From assembly GCA_030374805.1 (NCBI GenBank), contig JARGSG010000051.1, positions 1-64,000 on the forward strand: 64,000 nt of DNA, given 5' to 3'. The notes below the pieces were generated by a model. The model was not told the DNA's origin. It did no database searches and worked only from the letters and a program-made list of their open reading frames with translations. The translations under genes were made by a program, and so were the position numbers. Source of the DNA: Gracilaria gracilis (Eukaryota; Rhodophyta; Florideophyceae; Gracilariales; Gracilariaceae). This document shows positions 12,631 to 22,924 of the stretch, piece by piece. Within the stretch, counting starts at the first letter, position 1. Every line of letters begins with the position of its first letter.

Positions 12631-13866
12631 GTGCACATCACCGAAATCAACTTATGCGTGGCACTTCTTACATCTCAAAGACCGCAACGACGGATATCGA
12701 AGTACCGCAAATTTAAGCGCAACGCGATACAGAATCAAATGTCACGAACCACGGCCTGGCAAGTGCTAATCGCGTGCGGCACATACGATGACTTCAGCAC
12801 CGCACTAAGTGTGGATCGCACGATCTTCTTACACGACCTCCTTCCACCATTCTTGCAACTCCGCGAGGACGTACCTCGAAAGTCGCCATACCGTAGAAAG
12901 GCAACAAACCGCGGCCGCAAGTCTCTCATTACAACTACTGACCTTCTCGGAATGGTTCTGTGATACATTAGAACGAACGACGTAGAATACATGCTTTGCC
13001 CAGTATTCGGCATTTTACCGTCGTCACTAAGCAACTGGCTCTCGTGTGGCATGCAATTGCTTCGATTACTTCTAACTTCAGACACGATTCCCGAGGCTAC
13101 CATTCGCTGGCCATCCCTTCGCGAGATGGAAGCGAGCGCGCAGCGTTTGCGGACTTCTAAGCCGGAAACCGCCTGTTGGTTGAACGGGGTCTTTGCGGTC
13201 ACGGATGGAGGTCGATTTCAATGCGCATTCTACGAAGACACTGACCTTCAGAACTCATACTTCGAAGGTTACACACAGAAGAGGGCTCGTGAAGCTTCGA
13301 AGACTGAGATGCTTGTCGCCGCTTGGGTGCGCGTCTGCCACTTAGGTGTGCATCTATGATGACAAGAAGGAGCGAATTTTGCCTTGTTTGGGACTTGTGT
13401 GTATATGGTGCTTTGTTCTCGCTCACGATCTATGATAAGTACGAACTCGACGATTCACTTGCCAAGCTCTGGTGTGCTCCCAATAGCATCGATATGATCC
13501 GCGTTGAGAAGGTTGCTTCCAAGTACTTCGGCACCATAGCTACCACTGACACTGCATCTCTTTTCCGACGCCGATACGCTTTTCGATGCATTCACGGAAC
13601 AGAGAATGAACACACTTACGCGTCCTGATACTCTACCATCGGCGCCGTCCAAAACATTTGTGCTACCATCTGAGCTACAGTTTATGACTGGTTCTTCCGG
13701 ATTGGGGTCTCATCGATTTGTATGGGCTGGCTCGAAGAGCGTTACTCACGCGCAATTTGCAAATCTTCGCCGATCGATACAGAGAGTTGCTTCTGAAGAC
13801 TTCGATAGTGCTCATATCAGCAGGTTCACCGTTATGACATCTGTTTTCGACACAGACATTGTGTAA
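12631..13866 (+). mobile_element. Harbinger/PIF-type DNA transposon transposase, decayed
   Basis: The translation resembles HARBI1-like DDE transposases. It has CGTYDDFSTALSVDRTIF, then PYRRKATNRGRKSLITTTDLL, then FGILPSSLSNWLSCGMQLL, then a catalytic-type segment VTDGGRFQCAFYEDTDLQNS with EGYTQ. The first part runs in one frame from about 12631 to 13359 with one internal stop at 12961-12963. Sequence after about 13323 continues in other frames and is poorly conserved, so the later catalytic acids cannot be placed with confidence. Terminal inverted repeats and a 3-bp TSD were not found. The upstream NB-ARC relic stops about 100 bp before it, so the element may have inserted into that gene. 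Confidence 0.72.
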
Positions 13867-14525
13867 TACACCACCCTCAAGGGCGTTTCTGGTTCATACT
13901 TCCCACTGCCATGCACCATCTCAACGTTTCGCGTGCTCGTGTTGTATCTTTGCGCGATGTATGCTTTCAACCGTACTTCTCAGAACGTTCTTCTTTGGAG
14001 TCTTGACTTTGACGCCAAGATGGAAGAAAAAACCTCACAGATCTCGATTAGCAGCCCCCTTACTACTGCACGCCTCGCGTTGTCTCCCACAGAAATCGTT
14101 CGCAACTCGAACGTGGACAGTATGCCAAATCATTTGATGTCATCACCGGCTGCAGGATTTGAGCATTATGTATTGATGGATGCACTCTGGATATGTACTG
14201 CTGACTGTGAGTGTACAAGAGTGATGGCCTCCAATGAGGAGTACACATAGGCATGGAAAGCTTCAAATACAATGAGCAAGTTTGAACCGGAAAGGCTCTC
14301 GCGCCCCACGTATCCAATAGAATGGCTGATGATTCGGCATCCATTCAAACTCATAAAGCTGTGCGTGAGGCACAAACTGATCACGAGTTGTAACAGGGTC
14401 ACTGGGACATTGAAGCATAACTGCCGGCAAGGACGAAACACCCTATCAATTCTGTCGTTCTCGACATTACTGATGCAAATTATACGACGCCCGAAACAAT
14501 AGCTCTCTCCAAAGCGGAATACATC
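13867..14525. other. No recognisable gene
   Basis: About 660 bp follow the Harbinger remnant. Open frames of 75-105 codons exist on + (for example 13933-14250), and a 176-codon frame lies on - (14166-14696). None shows a motif or a sustained match to a family I know. It may include the 3' part of the transposon. Confidence 0.4.
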
Positions 14526-14817
14526 ATGGATAATCTTGGTAGTGAGCAGATGCGTGAGATGACAAAGCATATAATCACTTATCTCGTGAGAAGGCTGGAC
14601 CGCCTCGACATGTCCATGCCCCAAGCAGCGTACGATCATGGCAAGCAGGCTGGTCCAGGTATATTCGTTGCAGCTCTCGTCGGAAACCAATGACAAGGAT
14701 ACGGAAGCAGTGCGTCAGAACTTTGGCCATTTTGTCGATGACCGCCATCAAGATCTGGATATCGACACGGCACTGGACGTGCCACAGAGAAACAATGTGT
14801 CCAGTAGCACCATTTGA
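14526..14817 (+). pseudogene. Unrecognised coding relic, two frames
   Basis: An ATG frame (14526-14693, 55 codons) reads smoothly, with MREMTKHIITYLVRRLDRLD and then PQAAYDHGKQAGPGIFVAAL. It runs directly into a second frame (14692-14817) reading DKDTEAVRQNFGHFVDDRHQ and DLDIDTALDVPQ. The abrupt change between two protein-like frames at about 14690 suggests one former gene with a frameshift. The composition is charged and helix-prone. I do not recognise the family; it could be a host gene fragment or a transposon accessory protein. Confidence 0.4.
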
Positions 14818-15429
14818 ACGCAAATTTCGTCGTACGAGCTCGCCGATCTTATAAACTCAAAAAGTCGCTGAAAGAATGGATTGGGGGGTGTATACACCTC
14901 CCCATCTTTTTCTCCTTTCAATCTTTCGCAAGTTCGTGAATGAAATTATTCAAGTTCCTCGACGTATGCACCGAACAATGTACGAGAATAGTCCGAAAGT
15001 GTTCAAATCGAATGCCATCATTCCTTCGTTTAGATACCAGTAACATCAGGGCCCCATATTCGGATACATACATTCTATTGGACGCCCAAACAAAGGCTGC
15101 TGTGAAAGCTTTATCATCTTCGTAGAAAGAATGTTGGAAAGGCTTTCACGCCAATGTAGAACTCTACTTTCTTGAAATACTTCTCAAGAAACTTAACCAT
15201 CTCTCTTGCTGTTCTATCTATGCTTATGTGTTCAGCACAGGTTTAAGGCTGTGTTTGGCCGTTCTTCAGCCTTCCAGTGTCCAGTCTAAGTACCAGAAAA
15301 GTGTGAAAAGGTTGGACCCAAACATGTTGCTTGCTCGGTGTGTAGCGAAGTTTTTGTTCCACGCGAAAGTGATCTGAAAACATAATCCGTCTTCACAGAA
15401 ACACGTACGTAACTTTTTCTGAACTGCGT
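14818..15429. other. Non-coding stretch with a G/C quasi-palindrome
   Basis: About 610 bp without a recognisable gene. At 14883-14903 lies a near-perfect palindrome centred on GGTGTATACACC with G4 and C4 arms, followed by a T-rich run. A 61-codon + frame at 14940-15125 has no recognisable content. Confidence 0.4.
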
Positions 15430-16050
15430 CTAGTCCATGAGGATAACTTTTGCGTCATCTGTGCCGATTTCTAAGCGCCCTCGATGTATATCATAACTTA
15501 CTTCAGTAAATAGGGCAACTCTGGAAGAACCGCCTTCGTCTGTAGCTTGTAGATCGTGAACAGCATCAAGAAAGGTTTTTAGTTTACTATCAATCGGTAA
15601 AATAACGAAACCATCTTTGCAATTTACGTCCAATGAGTCGTGCTGAATGCGCCGAAAGAATAAGTATATATCACTTATGGCATGCGTAGAGCTCCTTCCG
15701 AGTTCTGCTTCTCGCCTGTTGAGCAGCGCTTTGTAATACGAGAAGGCCTGTTCGGTTCCCGCTAAGGAGCTGTGCAAAGCATCAGTACGGGAACCTATAG
15801 ACTTCAGAGTCATGTGCGATGGCATGGTAGAGGTTTCCATCGGTCTCGTTGGCTCTGCTTTCCGAACCACCCCTCTTGCGAAAGCTTCTTCAACATGTAC
15901 GCAAGGAACTGGCGTGTTGTTTTCAAGTTTGTTTCAAATGAAGTAAACCTTTCTAAAGCTTTTGGATGAAAACGAAATAGGAGAGAGGCTTTCCGTGGGT
16001 TAGATTCTCATGCGATAAAAGGTACTTCGATAATGCTCTGAAGCTCCGTC
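15430..16050 (-). pseudogene. Unrecognised host-like gene relic, C-terminal part
   Basis: On the minus strand a 146-codon frame (15870 down to 15430) ends in a normal stop and reads like real protein, with EQAFSYYKALLNRREAELGR and SDIYLFFRRIQHDSLDVN. Its first codon is GTG, so it is not a true start. Upstream, the strand continues in another frame with HPKALERFTSFETNLKTTRQ and FLAYMLKKLSQEGWFG, and before that a short segment beyond a stop near 16015. The mixture of frames says the gene is broken. The predicted fold is mostly helical and soluble, and no catalytic motif is visible. I do not recognise the family. Confidence 0.5.
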
Positions 16051-16118
16051 CGGAATTCCAGGCTGAAATATGAGCATTCTATAGACTAAGAGAAACCCAA
16101 GGTACACCAACTGTAATT

Positions 16119-16837
16119 ATGCAGCATGGCGTTTCTGAATTTCTGATGCTCGAGAAACGATTAACGCCCGAAGAGTTCGTAGCATGGAAAAGATGTGCGA
16201 CAAATAGAAACAGAAGGACGAGAAGTGACTACTTTCGGAAGCCCGAAATTCTAAGCTTCTGCTTACTAAAGGTATCTGGAGGAGTTTCTACATATGCTGC
16301 TGCTGCCAGAGTTGTCGCAGCTTTAAGAAAGAGACCCAATCAAGATACAGTGAACCGACCTAGCGAATTCGATTCAACGGATACTTCTACGGAAAAGAGG
16401 AGTTCCACCAGTAATCGGAAGATTTAGATCTGATTGACCGTAAGATTCACCTTTGGAGAGCTACGAGTAGCCTCCATGGCAAGAACAACCTCAAATTTAT
16501 GGGATCAACAGAGTGCGGGAAGACTCATTTACTCGAGGATTGATGCAGGGTACTAATAATGTTTATTCATGGAGCGATGGGGAGGAAGTTACACTTATGA
16601 AAAGTGATCCAGAATGATGGGTCACGATCCCCGAAAACGAAACACCGGAAGAAGCATTTCGTGCATTTGGAAGAATCTGACGAAGACGATGTTATTGTCG
16701 TGGAAGATGAAAATACCCGAAGATCTCAAGTCCGGCATTGCACGAGGCATCTTTCTTCAATTGTTCATTTAGAAGAAATAATGAGTAGTAGAGAAACGTA
16801 CGTGATAAACCAAGAGAGAAGGAGCCATCACTCTTAG
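16119..16837 (+). pseudogene. Unrecognised coding fragments
   Basis: An ATG frame of 102 codons (16119-16427) begins with MQHGVSEFLMLEKRLTPEEF. It is followed by a second open stretch (16604-16837, no ATG start) with an acidic patch EESDEDDVIVVEDE flanked by basic residues. Between them one frame reads KFMGSTECGKTHLLED before a stop. They could be pieces of one decayed gene or unrelated chance frames. The family is not recognised and no upstream signal decides the question. Confidence 0.3.
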
Positions 16838-16854
16838 AAAGAACCAATTGGGCT

Positions 16855-18152
16855 AACTAAAGTTAAACAAATGCGAAAAGCCGTCGATTTCAGCCTCCAG
16901 ACGCTCTTCCCGCTTCTTTTGTTCCATAGCAGTGAAGAACTCTGTGGCCAGATCGTTTTCATCCTATTCTTCGTATTCTAGCGCTTCAATGGACGCATTT
17001 GCAGAAGGTGCTAGAATCGAAACGGTGCGTATGGCATCATGTTTATCACCTTGAGCAACCTAAGAGAGTTCAACTTCAGCCTTTTCAATATTCCCGGACC
17101 ACTTCAATCTTGACAATCTTTCCTTGAGTATAATGCGGAAAGAGTTGTAAGAATAACCCCACAATTTCGGTCCTGCGGCTACAGGGATGGAAGTATTACT
17201 CTTCTCTTTTTCAAGAGTCTGAAGCAGAGTAAAGGCGTCGAGAGCCAGCTGCATCTTTCCACAGCATTCAATTTTGCCCGCACCCATAGTAAGTGAAGCT
17301 TTAAGAAGCCTGACACTCTGTCAATGTTGAAGTCTATGGCCATTTGTGATAGAAACCGCAATGTTTCTTTGAGTCGACGTTCATTCTAGTACCAGAGCCG
17401 TGTTTAATACGAATACGGGGATGCAGAATTGCAACCTATCACGCAAAGCAGACCATAACAAGGCAACGGAGGATGAATAATGGGCTACCTTGCGACAACG
17501 CGCAACACGTTCCTTTTGGTATGTAGCTAATGACCTTGCAACGAACTTCTTTTTTTATCCGTAACGCATGAAAGCGATCGAAGCATATCGTTCAATATGT
17601 CTGTAGAAAAATTATTAGTTGCAAAAAAGCCTGTGTGAAATACATTGCATGTGTGGCCATGAAACATTTGTTCATCATTCGCATATTCGTTTTGAGTACG
17701 TTCTGTTTCTGTGTTAGATATTCCCACGTATTATTTAGGTTAATGCCATCATTACTGTCCTTGTCATACGACTGGAGTTCATTCAGAAACTGTCGCTACG
17801 TTTCGATCAGTACGGTTAACATTGGTGGAACAGGGCCGTTAGTTTTGCGTTCGATGAAGGCTTTGAACTGCTGTCGGGCAGATTGACTGTCAAATGTACC
17901 AAAGTGAACTCGATTGAAAAGGTCTCTTGCTGTAAGCGTTTTTTGCTGCGATATCTTGACAATTCTGTTGACGTTAGCGGACTCCGTTCTGTGATGTTGG
18001 ACTTGACTACCAAGGGTACGTACCTTCGGTGGTTCAAAAGTTTTTTCTAGCGTGAACGAACTTGTATTTCGGATGTTCTTTCTATCGTGTGCCAATAAAT
18101 TCACCTGCACCTCCTGGCCAGCATTTACTGCCCGGTCACCGAATATTTCCAA
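16855..18152 (-). pseudogene. Unrecognised minus-strand gene relic
   Basis: Several protein-like minus-strand stretches follow each other. 18152-17796 (118 codons) includes QEVQVNLLAHDRKNIRNTSS and LTARDLFNRVHFGTFDSQSA. 17287-17060 includes CGKMQLALDAFTLLQTLEKE and GPKLWGYSYNSFRIILKERL. After in-frame stops near 17060 and 16975 the same frame continues with an acidic, coiled-coil-like end DENDLATEFFTAMEQKKREE and LEAEIDGFSHLFNF. Stops and frame changes separate the pieces. They may be one gene or two. I recognise no family, and the position beside a pogo transposon does not explain it. Confidence 0.4.
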
Positions 18153-18345
18153 CTGGTCAGCGATTTGCTTATGCGCTTTTTTTCTTGCGTTGTTTTTGTC
18201 AGTCTGTCACGGATCTGCCAATTGCACGAAACCTTATGCATGTACAAATGTACACGTTTTCGTACATGTTGCTCGATGAGATGTCTTTCCCACTTGGATC
18301 CAGTCCGGAACGTCCTCTCGTGATCAAAGGATACCTTGGACAATC

Positions 18346-19886
18346 ATGCCCGTCCAAAAGCAAAAACGGAAAGAGCTCACACAAGCGTTAAAGCTCTACA
18401 TCGCCAATGAGCTGAGTACTGGGACAAAAATTGATGGCGTTGTTGAAAAGTACACCATTTCCCACAGAACCGCATATAACCTCAAATGCAAAACGTCTAA
18501 ATTCAAAGCGCTTGCAAAGCACCCCGCCATACGTTCGATGCGAATACGCCCAACACGATACCTGGCAGTTGAAGAAAGGGTGTATTGTTCTTGTCTGGAG
18601 CGCGGTCTATGAAACTGTCTGTAATGGCCAACGTTATTAAAAACGAAGGGCATTCAGATTCACCAAAAGATAATGGAAAGAGCAGTCAGAGTTTGCAGAA
18701 CGAGTTGCAAGATTTTAGAGGTTCAGATGGGTGGTTTCAAAGCTTTCTTCAGAGGAATGGATTGCGATCTGTATCGTTGCATGTACAGGGGGAGCGTTGA
18801 TTTGAACAAAGAACCCAGGGATATTGTTGAACTGTGGCAAAAACTAGGCGAATGCGACCCCGAACTCGTTTTTAACGTAGATGAAACTGGACTGTTTTAC
18901 CTGTTGTTGCCCCGAAAGACATATGTGTTGCAGCAAGAGAATCTAAAACGCGTTCGCGGAACGAAAAACATGAACGCAAAGGATCGTATTACAGCCTATG
19001 TCAGTACAAATGCAACAGGTACGTTGCGTCTACCAATTGCAGACATCGAAACTGCTAAATCTCCTCGTTTCTTTCGTAACTAACCTCCACCTCTTCCGTA
19101 CTTCTTGCAAAAATGGCTTGTTCAGATGCTCTGACCTTCAAGAAATGGTTTTACAGTGTGTTTCCGCCCTACATCAGAAAGCGCACGAGTCATTCCGTGG
19201 CCCTTGTTATGGATAATAGCTCAACTCATACGGAGCTATACAACGTGGTAGAGCAAGTGACCATTATCAAACTCCCTCAGATATGGACAGCAGTTCACCA
19301 AACCATGGATTGTGGTGTTAGTCCAGCGTCAAAGTTGAGCTATCGCCACCAATTGTTACAGGAAATCATTGTCTCGTTCTGGCGAATGCAGCCAAGAAGG
19401 GTGGCAGAACAAAAGGATTGGGAGAAGGACACGAGCTGCATGTGTTGGATGCTATGGAGCTTGTACTGAGGGGGTGGAATTGCGTCACAGAAAACACTGT
19501 GGTGAAGCGTTGGGACAAAGCACACATTCTGCCGCAAAGCGTATGCAACAATCTGTCTAATTTGCATGGGAAGCCAAAGATGCTGCAAAATGAAGAGAAA
19601 TATTTGCTGAAAGAATATCTTTGTTTTGCAATGCAGAATTTCAAATTGTGCTGTAGTGTAGAAAGCGACAACACTAACAGTTATGGATCATGTTTCCGGG
19701 GAGGATGTCAGGAATTGGGTTGAAATTGAGTATGATATGACTATAGATATTCAGGAGGCAATTCTGGCAGATGTTTATGAGGAGGTTGTCAGTAAATTTG
19801 CTGCTAGTAGCACAGATGAGGAAGAAACGGAGGATACAGTAAATGACAGACAATTGTCAATGTTTGAGCCGCAAAAGAGTTCGTAG
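18346..19886 (+). mobile_element. pogo/Tigger-type (CENP-B-like) DNA transposon transposase, decayed
   Basis: The order of parts fits a pogo-superfamily transposase. An ATG at 18346 starts a helix-turn-helix N-terminus (KRKELTQALKLYIANELSTG, then YTISHRTAYNLK). A CENP-B-type second HTH follows (GSDGWFQSFLQRNGL near 18730). The DDE_1 core then shows VFNVDETGLFY near 18870-18900 and ALVMDNSSTHTELYN near 19200-19240, and a later TMDCGVSPASKL segment stands where PMDQGVI is usual. Reading needs all three forward frames (18346, 18585, 18673, 19113, 19418 and 19683 starts), so at least four or five frameshifts have accumulated. A short acidic C-terminus (DEEETEDTVNDRQ) ends near 19886. Terminal inverted repeats and TA duplications were not located. 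Confidence 0.8.
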
Positions 19887-20200
19887 TCCTTCGGCTGGAT
19901 CAATATCGACGCTTCTTGCTCCTTTAAGAGCACTCTATTATAGCAATAAGCGTGACCGCTTTCAGATGTTAATGCGAGCGGCAAAGAGAGAGTGCATAAG
20001 TGTCTCTGCTTCAGAGTGAAGGAAACGGCTACGTCAGACAACTCTAAGGTGTTTTTGGCAGTAAACCTCTATGTTTCTTTATGCAGTGCACTTCCTACAT
20101 AATGCACTCAGAAGCGATCTACACGGGGGTGCACTACATAGCGGGGTCGACTGTACGCAGAAAACTTGTATTTCACTAGTTATGTTGATAAAGGACGATC
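19887..20200. other. No recognisable gene
   Basis: About 310 bp after the pogo transposase remnant. I see no motif or frame worth calling. It may contain the 3' end of that transposon. Confidence 0.35.
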
Positions 20201-20250
20201 AGGTGCTTGTTCCATCTCAGTCCCAAGGGTTCGAACCTTGCTCAGCACCT
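20201..20250 (+). other. tRNA-like hairpin: T-arm and acceptor-like stem
   Basis: CAAGG-GTTCGAA-CCTTG (20224-20240) is a perfect 5-bp T-stem with the canonical 7-nt T-loop and matches 10 of 11 bases of a Pol III B box. It is enclosed by a 7-bp stem AGGTGCT (20201-20207) with AGCACCT (20244-20250). The intervening sequence is too short for D- and anticodon arms, so this is not a normal tRNA. A truncated tRNA, a SINE head or chance are all possible. Confidence 0.3.
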
Positions 20251-20393
20251 TATAAGCACCCTCAAAGATATGCTATTATGTGCTTTGTTGTATGCATCTA
20301 GCGATATTAGTATGCGATTACAGGTGTACCATAATCTTGCATTCCAAAGGCCCAGGCATGAGGGAGGAAAAAGTGGAAAGCGGGTGGATAGAA

Positions 20394-20969
20394 TCAGCGT
20401 TTGGTGATACCTGGTGAGTTCATTGCAGGAGGCTTTGAGTCCCGTGTAAGTTTTTGAGCTGGAGATGCGCCAAGCGCAGGATATGACCGAGCCATTCGAC
20501 TAGATTTCCGTGTTGCTCTCGTCGTATGCTGCTCCATTCTTGGCCCTGTTGTGTTTGGTATGTCATCTGTGTACCTAATTTTCAGTGCTGTGCGAGCACT
20601 AGGAGGTGTTGCTGCAGATACTGCGACAACTAGAACCTCACTCAGGCGCACTTGAACTGTACCATTCTTGCAGATGTTCGCGTTCTTATTTAGAGCTTCA
20701 CTGCACGCCTTCGAAACACAATCACGTTTGGAGAAAACCGGGTCTGGTCGGAAAACTGTTGCGTACTTGCTTTTTCGATTCTTGCGTTTCTTTACCAAAC
20801 AAGCAGCATTTACATATCTCATAATTCGTCCTGAATTTGAACTATAGATCTTTCGCCCAATACGTTTCGTCATCACTGACTCGAGGGATGAGACCATTTG
20901 TGCATTGAATTGGAGCCGCGTTACCTGTGTGCACACTTTGCGAAGAGATTCAGATTGCTTTTGGATCAT
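20394..20969 (-). CDS. Hypothetical ORF, 191 residues, doubtful
   Basis: An ATG-started minus-strand frame of 191 codons. It is rich in Lys, Arg, Ser, Thr and Ala, with no recognisable domain, signal peptide or membrane segment. Its 5' end overlaps the first codons of the alpha-COP relic on the other strand. It lies among pseudogenes, so a chance frame is at least as likely as a gene. Confidence 0.2.
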   Translation of the reverse strand: MIQKQSESLRKVCTQVTRLQFNAQMVSSLESVMTKRIGRKIYSSNSGRIMRYVNAACLVKKRKNRKSKYATVFRPDPVFSKRDCVSKACSEALNKNANICKNGTVQVRLSEVLVVAVSAATPPSARTALKIRYTDDIPNTTGPRMEQHTTRATRKSSRMARSYPALGASPAQKLTRDSKPPAMNSPGITKR

Positions 20970-22790
20970 AGCTGTTCACCCAACCATCAATCTTATCGCG
21001 GCGGGACATGATAGCAACATGCTGGTGGTTAATTTGGAACTTGAGCGTCCTGTATATCAACGTACGGATCAGTCGTTAGTACACACCAAAGATCGTCTCT
21101 TGCGGATGCTCGATGTTAACAACAGCCGTGATATGCCTCTGGTTGCCGTTCGCCAGGCTACTACCATTATTTTTAATTCCATCGGTGCAATGGGTATGGG
21201 AAGCTTTGAAAGAGGCAGTTCTTTATTTGGATTCCCGGCCCCAAGCGGGCCCAAAAGCGCTCAACAACCGCCAGCACGTTGGATGTACTACAACGCAGCG
21301 GAGCACGCTGTGATTCTTATCCACGATGCCGATGGGGCACCTAGGAGTCCTACGCGAACCTGCCACTTATGGGACACACTGCACCAAAATAACACCAAAC
21401 AAATTTCTTTTTGCTCTGGCCATCGACTCTGGCGCGATTGAAACGGCTCTGGAGGTTGCTGAGGCGATCGGCGACAATGATACTTTCCGAGCCTGTCCTC
21501 TGCGGCTCTGAAATACAATAACTTGGAAGTGCTTGAGTGCTGTTTGCAAAGTACGAAGGATCTAGACAGATTGGCGTTCTTGTATGTGCTGACTGGAAAC
21601 TTTGAGAAGCTGCAACAAAGTGGGAAAGATTGATGACGCACGCGGAAATCTTGTAGCTCGCTTCCAAATCAGTATGTATCTGGGTGATGTAGAGAGCACA
21701 TCTCAGTTTTGAGAGTTTGCAGTCAAGTAGCGATGGCTAAACTAGAACAGTTAAGAGCCATAGTATGACAGAAGAGCTGAGAGGTGGGAGGCTGGGGGGA
21801 CTCGGAAGTCCCGATAGACCCGTCTTGGCAAGAAGGCGAACTAATTGTACCACCCACTCCTGTTGGCGAAATGGTTTGGCCGCATTTGCAGTAGCACGAG
21901 CCCTATTTAGAAGACATCCTGGTGCAAAAGGAGACTTTGAGAAACAAACTGGTGACTACTACGAGTACACAGCTGCGTTTGAAGCGTCTGAGCAAGATGC
22001 AGTTTGGGACAAAGAAGATGAAGCAGGGAACGCTGCTGTTCATCCGTTCGCAACGACACTGGCCACCGAAGACACGGCAGATAATGGTGAGGATGCGTGA
22101 ATAATTGATTTTGATCTTTATGAATCAGTTCTAGGTGGCCATGACTTTGGTGGCGGCGAAGAAGAGATTGAGTTTGATGACGGATTTGGACTTGCGGCAG
22201 GGAGCCAGAAGGGCAGCAAGTACTACGTAGCTCCCAAGGCAGACCTGGAGCAGCGTCTCGGCGGAAGAAGATTGGGAAGCTTGCGGGAGAGCTTGTTGCG
22301 GCGGGTGTATTGATGGAGGCTATGGCTGTGCTTAAAGATGCAATCAGAGCTGAATCATTTAATGAGATGAGGAGGCGTTTAGAATTGTATACGGGGGATG
22401 CCGTGGGACTGTAACGGGGTGTCCAACACGGCAGTGATGAACTCGTACATTGCACGAACGAGCGACTGTGAGCAAGGAGCAATGGGTTTGGGTCTGACTC
22501 TGCTTCGGGAACGGTACCACATGGAATGCATCGATTCCAGTACGGCACGTTTGTCGAGGCGATGAAACTATTCAGGTCGATGATGAGCGCACTACCGGTA
22601 TGGTGGTTGTCAAGCGCAATGGAGGCAGGCTATGCGAGGACGGTGCAGAGATTGGGCCACGAGTAAACATCCGAGCTGGTATCGGTGGTTGCGAGGTGGT
22701 GCGGCGAAGGCGGAGGCTGAAGGGAGGAAAGTGCAGGAGACGGGGTTGTTCCCACAATGCACGCGTATTTAAAGCGCATCTTTGACACTT
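20905..22790 (+). pseudogene. COPA: Coatomer alpha subunit (alpha-COP) relic, C-terminal half
   Basis: Successive pieces match alpha-COP in the correct order. THTLRR-type sequence with FWIIAVHPTINLIAAGHDS and ERPVYQRTDQ (from about 20920) is followed by RWMYYNAAEHAVIL. After a jump that skips a few hundred residues come FALAIDSGAIETALEVAEAI (~21405), ALKYNNLEVLECCLQS and LDRLAFLYVLTGNFEKLQ (~21510-21630), then MYLGDVEST, VPPTPVGEMVWP (~21850) and an acidic linker with EEEIEFDDGFGL and KYYVAPKADLEQ (~22160-22250). The last pieces are YGTFVEAMKLFRSMMSALP (~22540-22600) and a ...RKVQETGLFPQCTR segment near 22730. All three frames and several stops are involved, and the N-terminal WD40 half is absent. 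Family knowledge: alpha-COP is the scaffold of the COPI coat in Golgi-to-ER transport and is essential, so a functional copy must lie elsewhere. Confidence 0.85.
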
Positions 22791-22919
22791 CAAAGGTACC
22801 ATAAATGTCCTTAACCCGGCCTTACTACGGCTCTATTTTATCACGACTGCGGTGCTTCTTTGCCACATTGTGGTAAACATATTGGACATGGTCGGCACAG
22901 TTCCAGGTCTGGTTGAGAC

Positions 22920-22924
22920 ACATT
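22920..22924. repeat. Target-site duplication, left copy (ACATT)
   Basis: ACATT directly precedes the TG of the first LTR and is repeated exactly at 57168-57172, directly after the CA of the fourth LTR. Five-base duplications are typical of Ty3/gypsy integration. Confidence 0.9.

Noticed and set aside
20201-20250. Functional tRNA gene
   Set aside because: Only about 50 nt between acceptor-like stems, with no room for D- and anticodon arms.
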